DNA from: Pseudomonadota bacterium
GTDB taxonomy: Bacteria > Pseudomonadota > Alphaproteobacteria > Caulobacterales > Caulobacteraceae
DNA: 7,232 nt
Assembly (NCBI GenBank): GCA_023445955.1
Contig: JAEXJH010000063.1
Span: forward strand, 1 to 7,232
Direction: 5' to 3'
The notes beneath the pieces are model-generated. The model was not told where the DNA came from and did no database searches. It was given only the letters and a program-made list of their open reading frames with translations. Both the position numbers and the translations under genes were made by a program. This document shows, piece by piece, positions 1 through 5,795 of this stretch (positions are counted from its first letter, which is position 1; every line of letters begins with the position of its first letter).

Positions 1-44
1 CCTCTGCGCCGGCCGCACCTCTTCATGCGTATTGGAGCTTGTGC

Positions 45-281
45 GTGGTCCAGACCATCATCGTCAGTCTCGAGCGTTTCGAAGCGCTCAAGGCCGCCTT
101 GCCGGCGATCACGCGCGAGCACCTGACCGACGTCTACGGCATCAGCGAGACGACCTGGACCAAGCTGCGCAAGGGCGAGCCGATCAAGCTCAAGACCTGG
201 GAGCGGATCCAGCTGCGACTGGCGCGACGACTACTGGCCAGCCCATCAAGGTTCGAGAATGCGCGGTCCGAGGCTGCGTAA
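45..281 (+). CDS. Small helix-turn-helix-like protein, function unknown (possibly 5'-partial)
   Basis: I do not recognise this gene as a named family. From the GTG at 45 it gives 78 residues. The stretch [16 protein letters not shown] (residues 31-46) followed by an Ile/Lys-rich segment and TWERI resembles the recognition part of Cro/XRE-type helix-turn-helix proteins (a 'GIS..T...LRKG' pattern, then a helix). A DNA-binding role is therefore an inference. No other domain, signal peptide or membrane segment is visible. I chose GTG 45 because GGAG at 34-37 lies seven bases upstream. A TTG at 39 is also in frame, and the frame stays open to base 1, so the true start could be outside the window. 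It ends 133 bases before the sigma factor gene on the same strand; whether it belongs to that cassette cannot be told. Confidence 0.55.
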   Translation: MVQTIIVSLERFEALKAALPAITREHLTDVYGISETTWTKLRKGEPIKLKTWERIQLRLARRLLASPSRFENARSEAA

Positions 282-355
282 CTAGGACGTCCGGCGCAGG
301 CGCCCCTCGTCCACATCAGAGCGAAACTGTCATGAACGCGTGTTAGGCGCCGACC

Positions 356-418
356 ATGGCTTTCAGCAGTTCGCTCCTGGTCGACTCCGTCGCGTTCCTC
401 CACGGCGGGCGCTCATGA
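356..418 (+). CDS. Possible 20-residue upstream ORF coupled to the sigma factor start
   Basis: An ATG at 356 opens a 20-codon frame (MAFSSSLLVDSV..., ending GGRS) whose TGA at 416-418 overlaps the sigma factor ATG at 415-417 as ATGA. The same four-base overlap links the sigma and anti-sigma genes. A weak AGG at 345-347 lies about eight bases before the ATG. The sigma start has only a GC-rich weak ribosome site of its own (GGCGGGC at 405-411), so re-initiation from this ORF is plausible. The peptide resembles nothing I know, and the overlap could arise by chance in GC-rich DNA. Confidence 0.25.
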   Translation: MAFSSSLLVDSVAFLHGGRS

Positions 419-918
419 CCGATCTCGCCAGCTTGCGAACCCAGCGTCACGAGCTCTATCGGTTCATCGTCCGCCGAACCCGTGATCCGGCGGCGGCCGA
501 CGATCTTGTGCAAGAGACCTTGCTGCGCCTGCTGACCTACGAGCGGGCGCGAACCGTGGTGGATCGCGCGGCCCTGGGCTATCGGATCGCCCTGAACCTG
601 GTCCGAGACCATTTTCGGCATCATAGCCGTCGTCCGGCCGAGGCGCTGGACGACGACATCCCTTGCGAGTCCCCGGCGGCGGAGCAAATCCTGATGCATC
701 GACAGAAGGTCGAGGTGTTCGGCAAGGCGTTGGACGCCATGCCGCCGTTACGGCGCGACGTCTTCATCCGGCGGCGACTGCACGGCCAATCCACGCGCCA
801 GATCGCCGCCGAGCTCAGCATGAAAGAGGCTGCTGTCGAAAAGCACGTGGTGCGAGCGTTGGAGCAGTTGCATCGCGAGATGGACAAGGCCGAGCGCCGC
901 GTGGGTGGCCGTCCATGA
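415..918 (+). CDS. FecI-type ECF RNA polymerase sigma factor
   Basis: Encodes a 167-residue ECF (group IV sigma-70 family) factor, the usual size for FecI-like proteins. Region 2 spans about residues 10-73: DDLVQETLLRLL (29-40) is the region 2.2 core-polymerase-binding helix, and ALGYRIALNLVRDHFR (53-68) is the 2.3/2.4 promoter-melting and -10 recognition segment. Region 4 spans about 106-157: LDAMPPLRRDVFIRRRLHG is typical of FecI proteins and is followed by a helix-turn-helix at STRQIAAELSMKEAAVEKHV (-35 recognition). There is no C-terminal extension. I chose ATG 415 because region 2 follows directly; the frame opens further upstream (ATG-like start at 340) but those residues look non-conserved. 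The stop overlaps the next ATG (ATGA), which indicates coupled translation with the FecR-type partner. Its likely target is the receptor gene downstream. The family assignment is firm; the regulon is inferred. Confidence 0.93.
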   Translation: MTDLASLRTQRHELYRFIVRRTRDPAAADDLVQETLLRLLTYERARTVVDRAALGYRIALNLVRDHFRHHSRRPAEALDDDIPCESPAAEQILMHRQKVEVFGKALDAMPPLRRDVFIRRRLHGQSTRQIAAELSMKEAAVEKHVVRALEQLHREMDKAERRVGGRP

Positions 919-1841
919 GCCGCGCGCATCAGGAAGCGGCTGTCTGGGTCGCGCGTCGCCTGGATGGACGGGACGACGCCGATCGCGACTTTACGGCATG
1001 GCGAGCAGCCGACCCGGCCAACGGCGCGGCCTTCGATCGGCTATGGGCGACGGCTCTGGACGCGGCGCTGACCGAGGCCATGGCGCTGAACGTCCAGCGT
1101 CGGTCGGTTCGCCGACCAGGCTGGGCGCCGATCGCGGCCCTGGCCGGCGGGCTGGCGGCGTGCGTTGGAGCGCTGGTCCTGGCTTGGCCGCAGCTGCAAC
1201 TCTTGACCGTCGATCCGGTGGCCTTCGAGACGTCACCGGGCCAGATCCGCACCGTCACCCTGGCCGATGGCTCGCGCGTGACCCTGGACGGCGCCTCGCG
1301 ATTGGAGGCCCGGATCGGAACGGGCCGTCGGGAGGTGAGGCTGGCCCGGGGCGAAGCGTTCTTCGACGTCGCACACGACGCCGGGCGGCCATTCGTCGTC
1401 GCCGCGCCGGAAGGCTCGGCGCGCGTGCTGGGCACGGCCTTCGATCTCGAACGCGGGGACGGCAGGCTGGAGTTGTCGGTGCATCGCGGCAAGGTGCGCC
1501 TGGCGCCGAGTGGGCTGATCCATCGGACCGCCGAGCTGACGGTAGGCCAGCGCGCCTTCGCCAAGGCGGGGCGTCTGTCGCGGGTGAGAACCTTCAACCC
1601 TGAAGCCGACGATTGGCGCTCGGGCTGGCTTGAGACCGACGGTGTGACGCTGGAGCGGCTGATCGAACGGCTGAACCGCGCCTCGCGCACGCCCATCGTC
1701 ATCGACGATCCGGCCCTGGCGCGCCGACGGGTGGCGGGACGCTTCCGACTGGGCGAGCCCGACGCGCTGGTCCGCAACCTGGCGCTGGTCCACGGCTTCC
1801 AGGTGCGAGAAACGCCGGGCCGCCTGGTCCTGTCCCGCTAG
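915..1841 (+). CDS. FecR-type anti-sigma factor / transmembrane signal transducer
   Basis: Encodes a 308-residue single-pass inner-membrane protein with the full FecR layout. Residues 1-60 form the cytoplasmic sigma-binding domain (DUF4880-like: AAVWVARRLDG at 8-18, then FTAWRAADPANGAAFDRLW, a family hallmark). One membrane helix follows at about 70-93. The periplasmic FecR domain spans about 104-200 (TSPGQIRTVTLADGSRVTLD, RLARGEAFFDVAHDAGRPF, VLGTAFDLE). A C-terminal STN/DUF4974-like domain lies at about 244-306. In this family the protein holds the sigma factor at the membrane and activates it, usually after regulated proteolysis, when a liganded receptor engages the C-terminal domain. The ATG overlaps the sigma stop codon, so this start is well supported although the frame is open upstream to 663. 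A receptor gene with a matching STN domain follows after 111 bases. Confidence 0.93.
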   Translation: MSRAHQEAAVWVARRLDGRDDADRDFTAWRAADPANGAAFDRLWATALDAALTEAMALNVQRRSVRRPGWAPIAALAGGLAACVGALVLAWPQLQLLTVDPVAFETSPGQIRTVTLADGSRVTLDGASRLEARIGTGRREVRLARGEAFFDVAHDAGRPFVVAAPEGSARVLGTAFDLERGDGRLELSVHRGKVRLAPSGLIHRTAELTVGQRAFAKAGRLSRVRTFNPEADDWRSGWLETDGVTLERLIERLNRASRTPIVIDDPALARRRVAGRFRLGEPDALVRNLALVHGFQVRETPGRLVLSR

Positions 1842-1856
1842 GGCGTTGGGCGTCTC

Positions 1857-1880
1857 GGAAACTTCACAAAATTCCCTGTC
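1857..1880 (+). promoter_or_regulatory. Candidate ECF (FecI-type) promoter for the receptor gene
   Basis: In the 111-base gap before the receptor gene, GGAAACTT at 1857-1864 resembles the GGAA-type -35 element of ECF sigma factors. It is followed by a locally AT-rich tract (CACAAAATT) and TGTC at 1877-1880 in the place of a -10 element, 15 bases after GGAAA. The E. coli fecA promoter has a GGAAAT -35. The position, between the FecR gene and the receptor it is expected to control, fits. The -10 match (TGTC rather than CGTC) is imperfect and the spacer is slightly short, so this is a candidate only. Confidence 0.35.
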
Positions 1881-1952
1881 CTGGATCGTCGTCCGCCAGC
1901 GTCTTCACCGCTGAAGCCGGCGAACGCGCCGCGCGATTTCGGGGACCAAGCG

Positions 1953-4838
1953 ATGACCTTCAAGATCTGGCTCGGCACGGCGTCCGCCGTGGCCATGCTC
2001 ACAGCCGCTCCGGCCCTCGCAGCGACGGCGGACAAGCCGATGCTGGCCATTCCGGCAGGCGAACTGGGCGCGGCGCTGCCGGCCTTCTCGCGCGCTACGG
2101 GCCTGCAGGTCCTGGCCGATCCGGCTCTGCTGGCGGGCAAGCGCACCGGGGGCGTCAAGGGCGAGGTCAATCCTGAGACGGGCCTCACCCAGCTGTTGCG
2201 CGGCACGGGCCTGACGTTCGTGCGCAGCGGCGGGGCGGCGATCCTGCGTCCGGCCGTCCAGAAGATCTCGACCGCGCCCGCGCCGAGCGCTGCGGCCGCC
2301 GCGTCCGTCGCCGAAGCCGCGCAGGCGGAGGAAGCCGCCACGGTGGAGGAGGTCGTGGTGACGGGCGGCTTCGCCAACTCGCTGGCCCGCGCCTTGTCGG
2401 AGAAGCGCAAGGCCGCCAACGTCGTCGACGGCATCTCGGCCGAGGACATCGGCAAGTTTCCGTCCAACAACATCGCCGAAGCCCTGCAGCGTGTGCCAGG
2501 CGTGGCCATCACCCGTGATCGCGGCGAGGGCCTGTTCGTCCGCGTCCGGGGCCTTGGCCCGAACTTCCAGGTGGTGACCTTGAACGGTCGCAGCGCGGCG
2601 GTGAACGAGAACATGCGCGACAGCGGCCAGAGCGGCCGTCAGTTCCGCTTCGACACCCTGCCGTCCGAACTGGTGGCCGGCGTCGAGGTCAACAAGACGC
2701 CGCTGGCCTCGACCGACGAGGGCGCGATCGGCGGCGTGGTCGACATCAAGACCTTCCGCCCCCTGGACCTGGGTCGCACGACCCTGGCCCTCTCGGCCAC
2801 CGCCAGCCGGCCTGAACTGGCCGGTGCGACCGATCCGCGTCTGTCGGGTCTGGCCAGCTGGACCAACGCTGCGGGCACCCTCGGCCTGCTGGCCGCGGTG
2901 GTCTACGACCAGCGCACCTTGCGCCAGGATCGCATAACGGGCGTGGGCTGGAGCTACTCGGACCCGACCACCACCCTGGGCAAGAGCCTGATCGCGCAAG
3001 GGATCGAACTCTATCCGACCGCCATCCGTCCGACGCTGGAACGCGAGGACCGCGAGCGCAAGGGCGTGGTGCTGTCGGCCCAGTATCGCCCCACCGATGC
3101 GACCGAGATCACCCTGGACGCCACCTACACCAAGCTGGACGATCACTATGACGAGCTGACCTACTCGGTCGACCAGACCGTCTCGACCCTGGTCGCCGGC
3201 TCGGCGGTCGTGAAGGACAAGACCCTGGTCGGCGGCACGGTGACGTCCACCAGCCAGATCGGCCGGGAAGTCAGCGACCTGGCGCACGACAACCTGATGG
3301 TCGCCGGCAAGATCCGCCAGAAGCTGCAGGATTGGACCCTGACGGCGGACCTGGCCTACGCCCGCGCCTATTCGGAGACGTCCAACCCGATCACTCGCAC
3401 GCGCCTCCTGGGTGCGATTGGGCAGACGACTTTCTCGATGACCAAGGCTGACGACGCCATTCCCAGCGTCACCTTCGCCACGGCCGATCTCAACAATCCC
3501 TCGCTGCTGCCGTTCCGCCGCATCGAGTGGCGCGTCAACGATGCGACCGACGACGAGACCGCGCTGCAGTTCGACGCCGAGCGCCCAGTGGCATGGGGGC
3601 CGCTCAGCCGCCTGCAGTTCGGCGTGAAGTACCGCGAGCGCTCGCGCTCGTACAATCGCGCTGACATCAACTTCACGACCAACCTGGCCAACAAGTATTT
3701 CGGCGCGGAATATTTCGACGCCTTCCCGGTCAGCGACTTTCTGGGCGGTGTCGACGGGACCCTTCCTACCCGCTGGGTGATGCCCGATCCGGACGCCTTC
3801 TGGGCCCTGGCCGACAAGACCCAGAAGGGCACCGCCCGCGCCGACCAGCGCAACTCGTACTTCGTGTCCGAGGACATCGCCGCCGGCTATGCGCTGAGCG
3901 ACCTCGACACCCAACTGCTGGGCGCCCCGCTACGCGGCCAGGTCGGGGTGCGCGTGGCCCAGACCAAGCAGGTCTCGTCAGGCTACGCCGACAACGGGAC
4001 CGCAGCGATCCCGGTCCGCTACCAGAAGACCTATACCGACGTCCTGCCGACGGTGAACTTCGCGTGGGAGCTTTCGGACGCCCTGCAGGCCCGTTTCGCC
4101 GCCGCCAAGGTGATTACCCGCCCATCGCTGGCCGACCTGGCGCCGCGCCTGACCCTCAACTCATCGGGCACGGTGCTGACTGCGGTAGGCGGCAATCCGC
4201 AGCTGCAGCCTTTCGAGGCCTGGCAGTATGACGCGACGCTGGAGTGGTACTTCGCCCCCGGCAGCGCGCTGATCGCCGGCGCATTCTACAAGGACATCAC
4301 CACCTTTGTTTACAGCCAGAAGACCAATATCGTGGTCGACGGCCAGACCTATCAGCTGACCTCGCCGACCAACGGCGGCGGCGCCAAGATCAAGGGCGTG
4401 GAGCTGGCCTACCAGCACCTGTTCAAGAGCCTGCCTGCGCCGTTCGACGGGCTCGGCTTCCTGGCCAACTATACCTACACCGACACCGAGGCGACCTATT
4501 CGCCGACGCTGAAGGACGCGATGGTCAATGTCGCCAAGAACAGCTTCAACCTGACCGGCTTCTACGAGAAGGGGCCATTCGCCGCCCGAGCTAGCTACAG
4601 CTGGATCGACGACGTGCTGCAGGACGTGGGCGGAGCGGGTCTGTCGGCGTTGAACGACAAGGCCTTCGGCTCGCTGGACGCGAGCGTCAGCTACAAGCTC
4701 ACGCCTCAGGTCACCGTCGCGGTGGAGGGGCAGAACCTGACGGACGCCTCCCAGTGGCAGTTTGTCAAAGGCGGATGGTTCGGCGGCTACACCAACTATG
4801 GCCGCACCGTGAGCTTTGGCCTGCGGGCCAAGTTCTAG
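1953..4838 (+). CDS. TonB-dependent outer-membrane receptor with N-terminal STN signalling domain (TIGR01782-like)
   Basis: Encodes a 961-residue outer-membrane transporter that imports a substrate with energy from TonB-ExbBD and probably signals to the FecR-type protein encoded upstream. Residues 1-23 are a signal peptide (hydrophobic core, cleavage near APALA). Residues 30-98 form an STN domain (LAIPAGELGAALPAFSRATG... to GGAAIL). An Ala/Glu-rich linker (107-130) leads to a TonB box at TVEEVVVTG (130-138). The plug covers about 146-270, with the Caulobacter/Xanthomonas-type signature KRKAANVVDGISAEDIGKFP, then NIAEALQRVPGVAITR, GLFVRVRGLGPNF and GAIGGVVDIKT. The rest is a beta-barrel ending in Phe (SFGLRAKF), as outer-membrane proteins require. 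GGGGA at 1941-1945 lies seven bases before the ATG. The added STN domain explains the length above the ordinary form of this family. The substrate is unknown: the plug type is often linked to carbohydrate uptake, the control module to iron chelates. Confidence 0.95.
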   Translation: MTFKIWLGTASAVAMLTAAPALAATADKPMLAIPAGELGAALPAFSRATGLQVLADPALLAGKRTGGVKGEVNPETGLTQLLRGTGLTFVRSGGAAILRPAVQKISTAPAPSAAAAASVAEAAQAEEAATVEEVVVTGGFANSLARALSEKRKAANVVDGISAEDIGKFPSNNIAEALQRVPGVAITRDRGEGLFVRVRGLGPNFQVVTLNGRSAAVNENMRDSGQSGRQFRFDTLPSELVAGVEVNKTPLASTDEGAIGGVVDIKTFRPLDLGRTTLALSATASRPELAGATDPRLSGLASWTNAAGTLGLLAAVVYDQRTLRQDRITGVGWSYSDPTTTLGKSLIAQGIELYPTAIRPTLEREDRERKGVVLSAQYRPTDATEITLDATYTKLDDHYDELTYSVDQTVSTLVAGSAVVKDKTLVGGTVTSTSQIGREVSDLAHDNLMVAGKIRQKLQDWTLTADLAYARAYSETSNPITRTRLLGAIGQTTFSMTKADDAIPSVTFATADLNNPSLLPFRRIEWRVNDATDDETALQFDAERPVAWGPLSRLQFGVKYRERSRSYNRADINFTTNLANKYFGAEYFDAFPVSDFLGGVDGTLPTRWVMPDPDAFWALADKTQKGTARADQRNSYFVSEDIAAGYALSDLDTQLLGAPLRGQVGVRVAQTKQVSSGYADNGTAAIPVRYQKTYTDVLPTVNFAWELSDALQARFAAAKVITRPSLADLAPRLTLNSSGTVLTAVGGNPQLQPFEAWQYDATLEWYFAPGSALIAGAFYKDITTFVYSQKTNIVVDGQTYQLTSPTNGGGAKIKGVELAYQHLFKSLPAPFDGLGFLANYTYTDTEATYSPTLKDAMVNVAKNSFNLTGFYEKGPFAARASYSWIDDVLQDVGGAGLSALNDKAFGSLDASVSYKLTPQVTVAVEGQNLTDASQWQFVKGGWFGGYTNYGRTVSFGLRAKF

Positions 4839-4860
4839 GCGACGTCACACCACTTCGACC

Positions 4861-4894
4861 GGCCCACGCGCTTCGCCTGACAGGCGCGTGGGCC
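4861..4894. terminator. GC-rich hairpin between convergent genes, probable bidirectional terminator
   Basis: GGCCCACGCGC at 4861-4871 pairs perfectly with GCGCGTGGGCC at 4884-4894, an 11-base stem with a 12-base loop. It begins 22 bases after the receptor stop codon and lies before the 3' end of the oppositely oriented regulator gene, so it could end transcripts from both sides. There is no clear T run on either side, so it may act as a pause or transcript-end stabiliser rather than a classical intrinsic terminator. A second dyad, CGCCTG/CAGGCG (4874-4886), overlaps the loop and the right arm. The remainder of the 4839-4967 gap shows nothing I can name. Confidence 0.6.
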
Positions 4895-4967
4895 TCTCGA
4901 CCTTGGCCCTGGGGCATAGCGCATGGCGTCTGGGGGCGCTGGGGTTCTCTAGCCGCCGGCGTTCGCC

Positions 4968-5498
4968 TCAGGGCGTGGCGGCCCGCTCTCGCGCGATCAG
5001 GTCGATGACGAGGTCATGGCCATCGACCTTGCGGCCCGCGCGCAGTAGCGCGGCGATCAGCGCCTCGATCGCCGTCGGATCCTCGATGGCGGTGACCGGC
5101 CCTCCATCGTCGCTTCGGACCTCGAGCCGTGTGGCCAGGGGCGCGGCATAGCGGATGGCCTGGCCGTTCTCGGCGATGATCAGCACCCGCGAGGCGACCA
5201 GATGGCGGATCAGCACGTAGACGTGCGAACGGCTGGCCGCCAGGCCGAGCGCCTTGGCCCGGCTCCACAGCTCGCTGACCGACAAGGGCGCATCGGTTTC
5301 GTCGAAGATCATCGCCAGGCGACGCCGCGCTTCGGTGAGGGTGACGTCCTGGGCGCGGCAGCTCTGATCGATCGTCCAGCGCAGGCGGGGCGTGTCGTCG
5401 CCAACCGATGCCGGCGGCGTCGAGAAGGCCGCGATGCGGCGCTGGCGCAAGGCCTGGCTGCGAGCGTTCAAGCGTTCGATGGGGGGCGGCTTGGCCAT
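4968..5498 (-). CDS. Fur-family-like winged-helix regulator with degenerate metal sites
   Basis: Encodes a 176-residue protein that follows the Fur (ferric uptake regulator) pattern from about residue 50. A winged helix starts at VTLTEARRRLAMIFDE (52-67), continues with PLSVSELWSRAKALGLAASR, and has SHVYVLIRHLVASRVL (91-106) where Fur has its ATVYRVLNQFDDAGIV recognition helix. A dimerisation-like part, VRSDDGGPVTAIEDPTAIEA (127-146), occupies the place of Fur's ICLDCGKVIEFSDDSIEA. The His-rich segment and the CxxC zinc pair of Fur are missing here: the cysteines align with Ser129 and Gly132, and only His 92, 99 and 161 and Cys47 remain in the whole protein. It may bind DNA without the usual metal switch, or sense something else. 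ATG 5498 is the best start although no Shine-Dalgarno is clear; the frame stays open far upstream only as an antisense shadow of the PepSY gene. It is divergent from that gene and convergent with the receptor. Confidence 0.7.
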   Translation of the reverse strand: MAKPPPIERLNARSQALRQRRIAAFSTPPASVGDDTPRLRWTIDQSCRAQDVTLTEARRRLAMIFDETDAPLSVSELWSRAKALGLAASRSHVYVLIRHLVASRVLIIAENGQAIRYAAPLATRLEVRSDDGGPVTAIEDPTAIEALIAALLRAGRKVDGHDLVIDLIARERAATP

Positions 5499-5529
5499 GG
5501 GTAGGTTCGAGGGAAGGCCGAGGAAGGTC

Positions 5530-5573
5530 CGTTCGAACGTCTTAAGTAGACTGCCTATGGGCGTTGTCGACAA
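5530..5573. promoter_or_regulatory. Cluster of perfect small palindromes upstream of the Fur-like gene (candidate operator)
   Basis: Within 44 bases, 31 to 75 bases upstream of the Fur-like start codon, lie three perfect palindromes: CGTTCGAACG (5530-5539), CTTAAG (5541-5546) and TTGTCGACAA (5564-5573). The stretch is less GC-rich than its surroundings. Such dyads in front of a regulator gene suggest binding of a dimeric protein, possibly the Fur-like product itself. No -35/-10 pair is convincing on either strand. Each palindrome alone is short enough to be chance. Confidence 0.3.
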
Positions 5574-5708
5574 TCCGGCGGCGTCATTGGGAAATTGTAT
5601 AGATACGGACAGCTTCCGGTGTGCTTGCGCGCGTGGTCCGCCGGACCTGGTGATCTTGGCGGCGCTTGGCGCTTGCGGCGTGATCAGGTCGTCAATTAGG
5701 GGACATCG

Positions 5709-5759
5709 GTGAACGGTGTCGTGCGATTGCGAATTGCTCGCAGAAGGAAACGGCGCTAG
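5709..5759 (+). CDS. Possible 16-codon Arg-rich leader ORF before the PepSY gene
   Basis: GTG at 5709 opens a 16-codon frame reading MNGVVRLRIARRRKRR and ending at TAG 5757-5759, 36 bases before the PepSY gene start. AGGGGA at 5698-5703 gives a strong ribosome binding site with a five-base spacer, stronger than that of the PepSY gene itself. The last codons include AGA and AGG, which are rare in high-GC genomes, next to other Arg and Lys codons. These traits fit a leader peptide that tunes downstream expression, but no attenuator structure is obvious and the ORF is short enough to be accidental. Confidence 0.3.
   Translation: MNGVVRLRIARRRKRR
5728..5742. promoter_or_regulatory. Dyad TGCGA-N5-TCGCA, candidate iron-regulator operator
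   Basis: TGCGAATTGCTCGCA is an inverted repeat with perfect five-base arms and a five-base centre, 53 bases before the PepSY start codon. Its TGCGAAT...TCGCA form resembles GC-rich versions of a Fur-type site, but I cannot verify this against a matrix. It lies inside the 16-codon leader-like ORF, so it could equally be a short RNA hairpin. The core TTGCGAATTGC recurs without the central G before the next gene (7003-7012). In the rest of the 5499-5795 gap I also see an AT-rich stretch (about 5591-5604) and the palindrome GGTCCGCCGGACC (5635-5647), with no function I can assign. Confidence 0.3.
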
Positions 5760-5795
5760 GGAGCCCGCGCCGCGTTGGGCGGTCGCAGGTTCGCA

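Noticed and set aside
293..304. GGCGCAGGCGCC as a terminator after the first gene
   Set aside because: At most a four-pair stem with a four-base loop and no T run; too weak to call.
663..914. Upstream extension of the FecR-type frame
   Set aside because: It overlaps the end of the sigma gene in another frame, lacks conserved features, and the ATG at 915 with the ATGA overlap starts exactly at the family's N-terminal domain.
929..1793. Minus-strand frames opposite the FecR-type gene
   Set aside because: They are Arg/Ser/Pro-rich with no domain, and are shadows of a confidently identified gene.
1905..3914. Very long open frame (669 codons) on the minus strand
   Set aside because: It lies antisense to the receptor gene, whose motifs are unmistakable. 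Its product is rich in Arg, Gly, Gln and Val without any domain, as expected for a GC-rich shadow frame.
4754..5151. Plus-strand frames over the receptor end and the convergent gap
   Set aside because: They overlap the receptor C-terminus, the hairpin and the antisense of the Fur-like gene, and show no recognisable protein features.
5392..5712. Plus-strand frame of 106 codons across the Fur-like gene start and the intergenic region
   Set aside because: Half of it is antisense to the Fur-like gene, the composition is Arg/Trp/Cys-rich without a fold, and it has no convincing ribosome site.
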